Source of the DNA: an uncultured Oscillospiraceae bacterium
GTDB lineage: Bacteria; Bacillota; Clostridia; Oscillospirales; Oscillospiraceae
Length of the DNA stretch: 50,417 nucleotides
Assembly: GCA_947630645.1 (NCBI GenBank)
Contig: CANRIF010000006.1
Coordinates: 1-50,417, forward strand
Reading direction: 5' to 3'
This document shows positions 1 through 7,202 of the stretch, piece by piece. Position numbers and translations under genes: made by a program. The notes beneath the pieces were generated by a model. It was not told where the DNA came from and searched no databases. It saw only the letters and a program-made list of their open reading frames with translations. Numbering within the stretch: the first letter of the stretch is position 1; each line of letters opens with the position of its first letter.

Positions 1-311
1 AGGAACGCGATGTCCAGCGGCTCCTTGATGGCCGTGCGGAACCGGACGATGGACAGCGCGCCCACCATGCCCAGGGACAGCACCACGTTGCTGGTCACCG
101 CCAGGATGACCAGGGTGGTGATCATGGTCAGGGCGATGAGGGTGACGCCGAAGCTGGAGGAATACATCACGCCCTGGTAGGTCTTTTTGTACACCAGGAA
201 GATGAACATCCCCAGCCCGAAGGCCAGCGCCAGCGCCAGGGCCATGTCCAGAAGGCTGACGGAGGCGATGTTTTCCAGAAAACCGGATTTGAAGATATCG
301 CTGAATGACAT
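1..311 (-). CDS. DUF4956 domain membrane protein (3' end outside window)
   Basis: Partial gene: the first 103 codons are present and the stop lies beyond base 1. The start MSFSDIF at 311 is preceded by AAAAGGAG at good spacing. The translation shows two or three hydrophobic helices (about residues 18-42 and 52-85) and the motif SLGMVGALSIVRFRTAIKEP, which is typical of DUF4956 proteins. Family knowledge: these small membrane proteins are habitually encoded beside bacterial VTC-domain polyphosphate polymerases and are thought to work with them at the membrane, but their biochemical role is unproven. It lies 23 bases downstream of the VTC gene on the same strand, so it is co-transcribed and shares the Pho-box-like promoter at 1041-1102. 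Confidence 0.85.
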   Translation of the reverse strand, partial: MSFSDIFKSGFLENIASVSLLDMALALALAFGLGMFIFLVYKKTYQGVMYSSSFGVTLIALTMITTLVILAVTSNVVLSLGMVGALSIVRFRTAIKEPLDIAF

Positions 312-334
312 GATGACGACTCCTTTTCTATAAC

Positions 335-1006
335 TTAGCCGTAGATACGGCTCTGGGCGTATTTGGAAAAGGCCCCCGCCCGCCCGCCGGTCAGCTGCAC
401 CGCCTGCCGGATGACATCCGGCAGGAAGGCGTCCCACTTCACCTCCAGGATGACGGGCGCGTCCCCGGCGGGGACGGTGAGGCACCCCGGGTCCAGAAAG
501 CCCATGCAGTCCAGCCCCGTGCGGATGCCGTAGTCCAGCGTGACCCGCACATTGCCGGGGCCGTACACGAACGGCTCCCGGGTGTAGTCCACGATGATCC
601 GCGGCCGGAGGCCCTGGGTACGCATCTTCGCGTACAGTTCCCGCACCAACTCATCGGGGCTGGCCAGCATCCAGTCTATCTCCCCCTCCAGGATGGCCCG
701 GACCTGGGCCGGGGCGAGCGGGGCGCTCCGCTTGCAGCCCAGGGCGTCCAGCTTGCTCTTTTTCTCCAGGCGGATGAGCGACGTGTCGCCATTATAGTAG
801 CGGATGCGGAATTTCTCCCGCCGGGCGGTGCCGTCGGTCTTCTCCCGCAGGGCCTTGTCCGTGGGCGTGTCGAAGTAGAGACTTCGCACGGTATACCGCC
901 CGTCCCGGGTGTGTTCATCCGGCCGGGCCACCGCCCGCAGCCGCCGGCGCAGCGCGAACACGTCCCCGGCGTTGATCTCGTATTTCCACTCGTGGCGCCA
1001 TCCCAT
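335..1006 (-). CDS. VTC-domain polyphosphate polymerase
   Basis: 223 residues, the usual size for a stand-alone bacterial VTC domain. Family knowledge: the triphosphate-tunnel fold makes polyphosphate from nucleoside triphosphate, as in yeast Vtc4. Tunnel-type basic and acidic residues are visible: R41 in RSLYFDT, R67 and R69 in KFRIRYYN, E81-K83 in LEKKSK, R143, R162, and E188-K190 in LEVKWD. No signal peptide or membrane helix is present, so it is a cytosolic catalytic domain that probably docks on the DUF4956 membrane partner encoded next. The ATG at 1006 follows ACAGGAGGATGTCCT, a strong ribosome site. First gene of a two-gene operon whose promoter carries four 11-bp-phased TTCACA-like hexamers, which fits phosphate control. 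Whether it makes or binds polyphosphate is not shown by sequence alone. Confidence 0.88.
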   Translation of the reverse strand: MGWRHEWKYEINAGDVFALRRRLRAVARPDEHTRDGRYTVRSLYFDTPTDKALREKTDGTARREKFRIRYYNGDTSLIRLEKKSKLDALGCKRSAPLAPAQVRAILEGEIDWMLASPDELVRELYAKMRTQGLRPRIIVDYTREPFVYGPGNVRVTLDYGIRTGLDCMGFLDPGCLTVPAGDAPVILEVKWDAFLPDVIRQAVQLTGGRAGAFSKYAQSRIYG

Positions 1007-1040
1007 AGGACATCCTCCTGTCCAAAACCTGTCCCCGAGG

Positions 1041-1102
1041 ATATCACAACCGCCGCGGCCGTCTCTGAAAATGGTGTGAATTTGTTGTGAAGATTTTGTA
1101 AA
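1041..1102 (-). promoter_or_regulatory. Pho-box-like promoter of the polyphosphate polymerase operon
   Basis: In the minus (gene) direction there are four hexamers at exact 11-base steps: TTTACA (1102-1097), TTCACA (1091-1086), TTCACA (1080-1075) and TTCAGA (1069-1064), each separated by five bases. The last sits in the -35 position, 17 bases from a TGATAT -10 (1046-1041). This matches the TT(A/T/C)ACA-N5 direct-repeat PhoP box known from Bacillus, and it stands before a gene for polyphosphate synthesis. Regulation by phosphate is inference. Confidence 0.65.
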
Positions 1103-1122
1103 TCCCGCCGCAAAAATAGACC

Positions 1123-1149
1123 GAGGCCACCCGTCTGGCGGGTGGCCTC
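1123..1149. terminator. Bidirectional terminator after the esterase gene
   Basis: Perfect 11-bp stem GAGGCCACCCG / CGGGTGGCCTC with a TCTGG loop. A T-run follows on each strand (TATTTTTG on minus, GGTTTTTCC on plus). It lies 18 bases past the esterase stop and separates that operon from the polyphosphate promoter. Confidence 0.85.
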
Positions 1150-1166
1150 TCCGGTTTTTCCGATGT

Positions 1167-1997
1167 TCACTTCACGTTTCCGCTGCCCACGCCCAGGCCC
1201 GTGTCGTCCGTGGGGAGCCAGGCGATGGCCCGCTTGATGTAGGCGTCCCAGAAATCCCACTCGTGGCCGCCGGGGCCCTCCTCGTAGGTGACGGACACGC
1301 CCTGCTCTTTGAGCCACCCGGCCATGGCCCGGTCGGCCTCCAGCAGCCCGTCCTCGGTGCCGCAGGCCATATAGACCGCCGGCACCGGCTTTCCCGCCGC
1401 CAGCAGCCCCCGCGCCAGGGCCTTGGGGTCCTTGTCGCTGCCTAGCAGCCGCGTCAGGTCCCCGAAGCAGGCCTCGGCGTAGGCCCGGCTTCCCAGGAAG
1501 GAGCCGTCCTCCCCCGTCCGGGCGGCGATCTGCTCCAGGTGCAGCGCCCCGGACAGGCACACGATGTAGCCGAAGGTGTCGGCGTACTTCAGGCCGTTTC
1601 GCATGGCGCCGTACCCGCCCATGGACAGCCCGCCGATGAAGGTGTCCTCCCGCCGCCGGGACAGGGGGAACATCCGCCGGGTCAGCTCCACCAGCTCCTG
1701 GCCCACGAACTGCCCGTAGCAGTTGCAGCTCTCCGGCCGGTCCACATAGAAGGCGTTGTCCCCCGAGGGCATCACCACCGCCAGGTCCCGCTCCTCGGCA
1801 TATCGCTGGATGCGGGTGCCGCAGACCCAGTCAGTGTAGTTGCCCAGCACCCCATGGAGCAGGTACAGCGTCTTAAAGGGCGCGTCCCCCCGCGGGGGCG
1901 TCCCCGGCGCCGGCAGCTTGTCCGCCGGCAGGATCACGTTCACAGGCACCGTTCGCATCAGCGCCTGGCTCATCACGTTCATCTGGATAAAGGCCAT
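1167..1997 (-). CDS. Alpha/beta-hydrolase esterase (esterase D / tributyrin esterase type)
   Basis: 276 residues, no signal peptide, cytosolic. An alpha/beta-hydrolase of the putative-esterase (PF00756-like) family. The oxyanion-strand motif LLHGVLGNYTDW is at 47-57, the nucleophile elbow GLSMGGYG gives Ser125, the acid is around Asp216 in GTEDGLL, and His245 lies in GGHEWDFW. Family members hydrolyse short-chain acyl or feruloyl esters and S-formylglutathione. The exact substrate cannot be read here. The start at 1997 has GAGGAGGAAC ahead of it. It begins 15 bases after the GH31 stop, so both are likely on one mRNA, and it may remove ester decorations from the oligosaccharides that GH31 cleaves (inference). 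Last gene before the terminator at 1123-1149. Confidence 0.85.
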   Translation of the reverse strand: MAFIQMNVMSQALMRTVPVNVILPADKLPAPGTPPRGDAPFKTLYLLHGVLGNYTDWVCGTRIQRYAEERDLAVVMPSGDNAFYVDRPESCNCYGQFVGQELVELTRRMFPLSRRREDTFIGGLSMGGYGAMRNGLKYADTFGYIVCLSGALHLEQIAARTGEDGSFLGSRAYAEACFGDLTRLLGSDKDPKALARGLLAAGKPVPAVYMACGTEDGLLEADRAMAGWLKEQGVSVTYEEGPGGHEWDFWDAYIKRAIAWLPTDDTGLGVGSGNVK

Positions 1998-2012
1998 TAT
2001 ATGTTCCTCCTC

Positions 2013-4349
2013 TTACAGCCGGGCCGTCAGCGGCTCGGTCACCGCGCCGTACAGCGCCGGCGGCAGGTCCATCCGGCCCAGGGCCGCCAGGGCGTGGGCC
2101 AGGCCGGGGCTGGTCCGCACCGCGTCGTATATCTGCCGCTTCAGCTCGTTGGATATCTGGGCGAAGGTGAGCAGGTCGAAGACCTCCTCCACCGGGTCCG
2201 GGTCCACCATATCGGCGGAGAACGCCGCGGAAAAGCCATCCCGGCCCGGCACCAGTTCAAAGCACAGCGTCCGGCTCTCTTCATCATAGCGCCAGCCGTC
2301 CACCGACACGGCCTCCGGCTCCGCCACGCCCGTCACCAGCACCCGTACCCGCCGCTCCGCCGGGATGCAGGAGCCGTCCCCCTCCACCGTCGCCGTGAGG
2401 CGCGCCGTCTTGCCCCAGGTAAAGGTGAAATGGGTGACAGTTGGCTCCGCGCCATACACGCCGCTGTCCTCGTACATATCGAAGTGTCCGTCCGCGCCGG
2501 GCCATACCCGCAACTCGATCACTTCCGGGTTCTCCGCGCCGTTGCGCTCCCCGTCCCCGTCCAGCGGCACGATCCCGCCGGCGGGCACCAGCACCGGGAT
2601 GCTCTCCAGCCTACGGTACAGCTTCAGCCGCCGGCCGCCCGTGTACCGCCGACCGGTGAAGAAGTCGTAGTATGTTCCCTCCGGCAGCCAGGCGTCGAAG
2701 CAGCCTATCTGCGTGTCCCGGTCCGCCGGGGCGGTGATGGGGCAGGCGATCATCCCGGTCCCGAACCAGTATTCGTTGGGAACGGTGTATGCTTCCGGAC
2801 AGTCGTTGACGTAGTACATGGGCCGCATCAGCGGCAGCCCCTCCCGGTGGGTGAGATAGTTCATCGTATAGAGGTACGGGATCAGCTTCCGGCGCAGGCG
2901 CAAAAACGCCGTCATGGCCCGCTCCGCCTCCAGCCCGTACTTCCACGGCTCCTTCCCCATGAACGGGTTGTCCGTGCTGTGCAGGCGCATGATGGGCGAG
3001 AACACACCCATCTGCACCCACCGGGCCGCCAGTTCGTCGTCCCGCCTGCCCCCCTGGTGCCCGCCGATGTCGTGGCTCCACCAGGTATAGCCGATGTTGG
3101 CCGCGTTGGCGGTGAAATAGGGCTGGAAGGCCAGGGACGCCCAGGTGGAGAAGCTGTCGCCGGAAAACCCGATGGGGTAGCGGTGGCTGCCCGGCCCGGC
3201 GTACCGGGAGAAGGTCAGGGGCCAGCGCCCATCCCGGCCGCTGTCCAGATAGTGCAGGTGGTTGAGCATCCACAGCGGGTCGATGCCCGGCACCGCCGAG
3301 CGCGTCCCCTGCTGCCAGTCCACCCACCAGAAGTCCACGCCCTCCGCCTCCAGGGGATGATGCAGATACTTGAAATAGGCGTCCATGTAGTCCCGGTCCG
3401 CGGCCTCAAAGGGGATGCGTCCGCCCTGGGCCGGGTCCTGTCCCAGAGCCTGGGCCACATCGGGATAGGCCCGCTCATGGGCCCCCACTCCCTCGGAGGG
3501 GTGGACGTTGAGGGTGACCTTCAGCCCTCGCTCGTGGAGCTGGCGCAAAAACGCCACATGGTCTGGGAACAGCTCCTCGTTCCAGGTGTACCCCGTCCAG
3601 CCGCTGCCGCAGTGGGGCGGCAGCTTCGTCAGGTGCCAGTCCATGTCCACCACCGCCACGCTCAAGGGGATGCCGTGGGCGGCGAACTGATCCATCAGGC
3701 GCATATAGCTCTGCTGGGTGTACTTGTGGAACCGGCTCCACCAGTTGCCCAGCACGAACCGGGGCAGCAGCGGCACCTGGCCGGTGAGACGGTAGAAGTC
3801 CCGCAGGCAGTCCATGTACTTGTGGCCGTAGCCGAAGAAGTACAGGTCCTGCAAGCCCTCCGGCCGTGGTTCGGCCCACATATCCTCCCGGACAAGGGCC
3901 GTGCGGCTGTCGTCCAGCACCGTGTACCCGTCCAGGCTCATGAGCCCGCTCTCCAATGGGATGGCTCCGTCCGCTCCGTCCAGGGTCCGGGCCGTGCCGC
4001 CCAGGTCGTGGGTCCTGTCCCCATACCGCCAGCAGTAGGCAAAGCCGTGGGGCGAGTCCGATGTCTCCACCCGCAGGCCCTCCGGCGAGAAGGGTCCGCC
4101 GTCATAGTAAAGGCACAGCCGGCCGGTGTCCACCACGACCCCCTGTCCCCGCCGCTCCGTCCTAAACGGCGGCACGGGGGCGAAGTCCCGGCACAGCACG
4201 GTCTGGGTGGCGCTGTCGGTGAAGCGGCCAGCCGGGTCGTACTCCAGCCGCAGAAGCCGCTCCGTCAGCACCGTGACGCGCCACGTGTCCCCCTGCACCA
4301 CGGCCTCCGGCCGCGCTAGGGGGCGAAGGTCCAATTTTCCGTTTCCCAT
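2013..4349 (-). CDS. Glycoside hydrolase family 31 (alpha-glucosidase-like)
   Basis: 778 residues without a signal peptide, so intracellular. Domain order is typical of GH31: N-terminal beta-sandwich (about 1-180), catalytic barrel (about 190-540), C-terminal beta-sandwiches (about 540-710). Catalytic residues are visible: nucleophile Asp344 in WWVDWQQG and acid/base Asp398 in GFSGDSFSTW. The HDIGGHQGG motif follows. Family knowledge: GH31 enzymes release glucose or xylose from alpha-linked oligosaccharides. The WQQG variant after the nucleophile marks an alpha-glucosidase-like subgroup, and I would not fix the linkage. The last 65 residues form a helical tail outside the usual fold. It is followed by the esterase 15 bases on and preceded by ald at 39 bases, apparently one transcription unit. 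Confidence 0.9.
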   Translation of the reverse strand: MGNGKLDLRPLARPEAVVQGDTWRVTVLTERLLRLEYDPAGRFTDSATQTVLCRDFAPVPPFRTERRGQGVVVDTGRLCLYYDGGPFSPEGLRVETSDSPHGFAYCWRYGDRTHDLGGTARTLDGADGAIPLESGLMSLDGYTVLDDSRTALVREDMWAEPRPEGLQDLYFFGYGHKYMDCLRDFYRLTGQVPLLPRFVLGNWWSRFHKYTQQSYMRLMDQFAAHGIPLSVAVVDMDWHLTKLPPHCGSGWTGYTWNEELFPDHVAFLRQLHERGLKVTLNVHPSEGVGAHERAYPDVAQALGQDPAQGGRIPFEAADRDYMDAYFKYLHHPLEAEGVDFWWVDWQQGTRSAVPGIDPLWMLNHLHYLDSGRDGRWPLTFSRYAGPGSHRYPIGFSGDSFSTWASLAFQPYFTANAANIGYTWWSHDIGGHQGGRRDDELAARWVQMGVFSPIMRLHSTDNPFMGKEPWKYGLEAERAMTAFLRLRRKLIPYLYTMNYLTHREGLPLMRPMYYVNDCPEAYTVPNEYWFGTGMIACPITAPADRDTQIGCFDAWLPEGTYYDFFTGRRYTGGRRLKLYRRLESIPVLVPAGGIVPLDGDGERNGAENPEVIELRVWPGADGHFDMYEDSGVYGAEPTVTHFTFTWGKTARLTATVEGDGSCIPAERRVRVLVTGVAEPEAVSVDGWRYDEESRTLCFELVPGRDGFSAAFSADMVDPDPVEEVFDLLTFAQISNELKRQIYDAVRTSPGLAHALAALGRMDLPPALYGAVTEPLTARL

Positions 4350-4388
4350 CTTCTTCCTCTCTTCTCTCCCGCAGCGGGAGCGGTCCTC

Positions 4389-5507
4389 TCACATCAGCGC
4401 CGCCGGGTCGGTATAGGGGATGTCCAGCGCCTCGGCCACCGCCGCGAAGGTGAGTTTGCCCTTATAGGTGTTCAGCCCGCTCATGAGGCAGGGGTCCGCC
4501 TTGCAGGCCGCCTCCAGGCCCAGCTGGGTGATGCGGACGCCATGGGCCAGGGTGGAGTTGACAAGCGCCTCGGTGGAGGTGCGGGGGACGCTGCCGGGGA
4601 TGTTGGCCACGCAGTAGTGCAAGATGCCGTCCACCTCGTACACCGGCTCGTCGTGGGTGGTGGGATGGCTTGTCTCGAAGCAGCCGCCCTGGTCGATGAC
4701 GATGTCCACCAGCACGGCGCCCTTCTTCATCCGCTTCAGGTCCTGGCGCAGCACCAGCTTCTCACACTCCCGGCCGGGGGCCAGCATCACGCAGCCGATG
4801 ACGAGATCAGCCTTTTCCAGCGCCTTGAGCAGGTTGGCCCGGCTGGAGTAGAGGGTGGTGATCTGGCTTTCAAACACCTCGTCCAGATAGGCCAGGCGCT
4901 GATGGTCGATGTCCAGCACGGTCACCCGCGCCCCCATGCCCACCGCCATGCGGCAGGCGTTGATGCCGGCGTTGCCGCCGCCGAGGATGACCACGTCCGC
5001 CTTGTCGCAGCCGGGGACCGCCCCCAGCATCACGCCCCGGCCGCCGTAGGTCTTCTCCAGGTACTTGGCCCCCTCCAGCACGGCCATGCGCCCGGCCACC
5101 TCGCTCATGCAATAGAGGCATGGCAGCCCCTTCCCGCCGGGGCCAAGGATAGTCTCGTAGGCCATGGCGGTGGTCCCGGAGGCCAGCAGCGCCTCGGTCA
5201 GGGCCTTGTCGGCGGCCAGGTGGAAGTAGGTGTAGATGATAAGGCCCTCCCGGAAGTACTTGTACTCGCACTCCAGCGGCTCCTTGACCTTCACGATCAT
5301 CTCCGCCTTTTCCCACACCTCCGCGGCGCTCGCCACCAGCACAGCCCCGTTCTGGGCGTATTCCTCGTCGGCAAAGCCCGCGCCCAGGCCGGCGCCCCGC
5401 TCCACATAGACGGTGTTGCCCGCCCGCACATACTCGCCCACAGCCCCCGGCGTGAGTCCCACGCGGTACTCGTTGTTCTTTATCTCTTTCGGCAGACCAA
5501 TTTTCAT
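4389..5507 (-). CDS. ald: Alanine dehydrogenase
   Basis: 372 residues, matching the usual 371-375. It oxidatively deaminates L-alanine to pyruvate and ammonia with NAD+, or runs in reverse. Visible features: N-terminal MKIGLPKEIKNNEYRVGLTP, substrate-binding VKVKEP (about residue 74), catalytic His in YFHLA (about 96), MSEVAGRMA, the Rossmann motif ILGGGNAGINA, and the active-site Asp in VDIVIDQGG. A GTG lies one codon upstream, but GAAAGGAAGG is eight bases from the ATG at 5507, so I use the ATG. Its neighbour upstream is the [FeFe] hydrogenase, across a hairpin at 5539-5566. In an anaerobe, alanine oxidation gives reducing power that hydrogenases can dispose of. That link is inference from adjacency. 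Confidence 0.95.
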   Translation of the reverse strand: MKIGLPKEIKNNEYRVGLTPGAVGEYVRAGNTVYVERGAGLGAGFADEEYAQNGAVLVASAAEVWEKAEMIVKVKEPLECEYKYFREGLIIYTYFHLAADKALTEALLASGTTAMAYETILGPGGKGLPCLYCMSEVAGRMAVLEGAKYLEKTYGGRGVMLGAVPGCDKADVVILGGGNAGINACRMAVGMGARVTVLDIDHQRLAYLDEVFESQITTLYSSRANLLKALEKADLVIGCVMLAPGRECEKLVLRQDLKRMKKGAVLVDIVIDQGGCFETSHPTTHDEPVYEVDGILHYCVANIPGSVPRTSTEALVNSTLAHGVRITQLGLEAACKADPCLMSGLNTYKGKLTFAAVAEALDIPYTDPAALM

Positions 5508-5538
5508 CACAATGACCTTCCTTTCGCAAAATCATCAA

Positions 5539-5566
5539 AGGGGACCGGTCATGCGGACCGGCCCCT
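5539..5566. terminator. Hairpin between hydrogenase and ald
   Basis: Stem AGGGG-(bulged A)-CCGGTC / GACCGG-CCCCT in the 66-base gap between the hydrogenase stop and the ald start. On the minus strand only a broken T-run (CCTTTGATGATTTT) follows, so it may be a leaky terminator that sets hydrogenase to ald stoichiometry. The plus side has a better T-run but no upstream gene. Confidence 0.55.
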
Positions 5567-5573
5567 CCTGTTT

Positions 5574-7031
5574 TTATTTGCCGCGGTGCATGGGTACCTG
5601 ATCGGCCCCCATGGCCTTCAGGTTCTCCAGCACCCCCCGGCCGTCGGCCTTGGCGATCATGGCGTCCCGGGTCTTCTTGGCCTCGGCCACGGTCATGTTT
5701 TTGCTGGGGCCGCCCACGCAGCCTCCCTCGCACACCATGCCCTCCACGAAGTCCGCCGGCAGCTTGCCCGCCTGCAGGAGCAGCAGCGCCTTTTTGCACT
5801 CTGCCGCGCCGTTGCACTTCATCACCTCGGGCTGGATGTCCTCGCCCATCTCCTTGAAGCACTGGCACACCGCCGCGGCCACGCCGCCGCCGTTGCCGAA
5901 CCGCTTGCCGAAGACGGAACTCTCCTGGCGGCTGTCCTCCTCCGGCTCCAGCTCGATGCCCTTGGCGTACATCAGCGAGCGTATCTCGCCGTAGGTAAGC
6001 ACATAGTCCGCGTTGCCCTCGATGCCGTAGAGGTTGATCTCGCTCTTCTTGGCGATGCATGGCCCCACGAACACGGTGACCGTATAGGGGTCCAGCTTTT
6101 TCAGATACCGGCTCACCCCGCACATTGGCGAGACGGTGGTGGACATATTCTCCTTGAAGAGTTTGGGGAAGTGCAGGTAGATCATGTTCACGAACGCCGG
6201 GCAGCAGGAGGTGGTCATCTTCTTGCCCTCCTTGTACGCCTCGGCCCACTCGGCGGCCTCGGCGGCGGCGGTCATATCCCCGCCCAGGCCCACCTCCACC
6301 ATGTCGGCGAAGCCCGCCTTTTTCAGGGCGGTGCGCCAGCTCTGCATGGTGATGCCCTCGCCGAACTGGCCCTCGGTGGCGGGCGCCAGCATGGCGATGA
6401 CCTTCTTTCCCGCCTTGATCTCGTGGATCACGTCCACCACGCTGGCCTTGGTGCCGATGGCGCCGAAGGGGCAGTTGTGGATGCAGATGCCGCAGCGGAT
6501 GCACTTGGACTCGTCGATGACGCAGATGCCATACTCGTCGTAGGTGATGGCGTCCGCCGGGCAGGCCTTTTTGCAGGGCCGCTCCAGGTGGGCGATGGCG
6601 TTGTAGGGGCAGGCCTGGGCGCACATCCCGCACTCCCGGCACTTGTTGGGGTCTATGTAAGCCCGGCCGGGGCCCATGCTGATGGCGTCGAATTTGCAGG
6701 TGTTCTGGCAGGCCTTGCCCACGCACTTGCGGCAGTTGTCCGTCACGATGTAGGACGCGATGGGACACTCCTCGCAGGCGGCGTTGATGACCTGGACCAT
6801 ATTGTCGGACCGGTTCCCGGTGGGGCTCTTCCCCTCGGCCAGCCGGACCCGCTGGCGGATGATCTCCCGTTCCTTGTAGATGCAGCAGCGGAACTGGGCC
6901 TGGGGGCCGGGGATCAGCTGATAGGGGATCTGGTCCCGTCCCTCGTCCAGCTTGCCTTCCCAGGCCAAGCGGCACACCTCCTGGACCACCTGATGTTTGA
7001 TCTGGGAGATGGTCGCGTCGTTGGTCACCAT
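5574..7031 (-). CDS. [FeFe] hydrogenase, group B-like, with several Fe-S clusters
   Basis: 485 residues, cytosolic. A cysteine-rich N-terminal part (C86-C112) is followed by ferredoxin-type CxxCxxCxxxC clusters at C131-C141 and C177-C187, with an extra pair C153/C157 between. The C-terminal half carries the H-cluster motifs in group B form: L1 TTSCCPAF (C276, C277), L2 FVGPCIAKK (C325) and L3 EGMVCEGGCVGG (C434, C438). Family knowledge: group B enzymes are widespread in Clostridia, less studied than group A, and presumed ferredoxin-linked H2 producers. The ATG at 7031 was chosen because AAGGAG stands ten bases upstream. Further in-frame upstream codons lack any such site and run through the promoter at 7068-7096. 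No maturase genes are in the window. Confidence 0.88.
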   Translation of the reverse strand: MVTNDATISQIKHQVVQEVCRLAWEGKLDEGRDQIPYQLIPGPQAQFRCCIYKEREIIRQRVRLAEGKSPTGNRSDNMVQVINAACEECPIASYIVTDNCRKCVGKACQNTCKFDAISMGPGRAYIDPNKCRECGMCAQACPYNAIAHLERPCKKACPADAITYDEYGICVIDESKCIRCGICIHNCPFGAIGTKASVVDVIHEIKAGKKVIAMLAPATEGQFGEGITMQSWRTALKKAGFADMVEVGLGGDMTAAAEAAEWAEAYKEGKKMTTSCCPAFVNMIYLHFPKLFKENMSTTVSPMCGVSRYLKKLDPYTVTVFVGPCIAKKSEINLYGIEGNADYVLTYGEIRSLMYAKGIELEPEEDSRQESSVFGKRFGNGGGVAAAVCQCFKEMGEDIQPEVMKCNGAAECKKALLLLQAGKLPADFVEGMVCEGGCVGGPSKNMTVAEAKKTRDAMIAKADGRGVLENLKAMGADQVPMHRGK

Positions 7032-7067
7032 ATAGCTGTCACTCCTTGTCTCTTTGTCTTTGCTAAC

Positions 7068-7096
7068 AGTATATCTGTCCTTTCGGAAAAATGCAA
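7068..7096 (-). promoter_or_regulatory. Promoter of the hydrogenase-ald-GH31-esterase unit
   Basis: TTGCAT (7096-7091), 17-base spacer, TATACT (7073-7068) on the minus strand. The -10 is embedded in an inverted repeat ACAG-N5-CTGT (7066-7078). The 14-base string 7067-7080 recurs exactly at the mrp promoter (32791-32804). Confidence 0.75.
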
Positions 7097-7139
7097 TGCT
7101 CATTTGCTGCCCGCCGTGGCAAAATGCGCCGCCGTCCGA

Positions 7140-7168
7140 TTGACAGCCGGGCGCGAAGCGGGTAAGAT
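7140..7168 (+). promoter_or_regulatory. Promoter of the amidohydrolase gene
   Basis: Perfect TTGACA (7140-7145), 17-base spacer and TAAGAT (7163-7168), 34 bases before the ATG. It diverges from the hydrogenase promoter 44 bases away. Confidence 0.75.
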
Positions 7169-7202
7169 GGTGGACACACTGAAATACAGGGAGGCGCATC
7201 CC

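Noticed and set aside
1539-4319. Open frame of 926 codons on the plus strand
   Set aside because: It runs antisense to the GH31 and esterase genes. The translation is rich in Pro, Arg, His and Gln without any motif. A shadow caused by high GC.
5508-5510. GTG start for alanine dehydrogenase
   Set aside because: The ATG directly following has the better spacing to GGAAGG and gives the standard MKIGLPKE start.
4542-7202. Upstream extension of the amidohydrolase frame
   Set aside because: Antisense to ald and the hydrogenase. The promoter at 7140-7168 and ribosome site before 7203 fix the true start.
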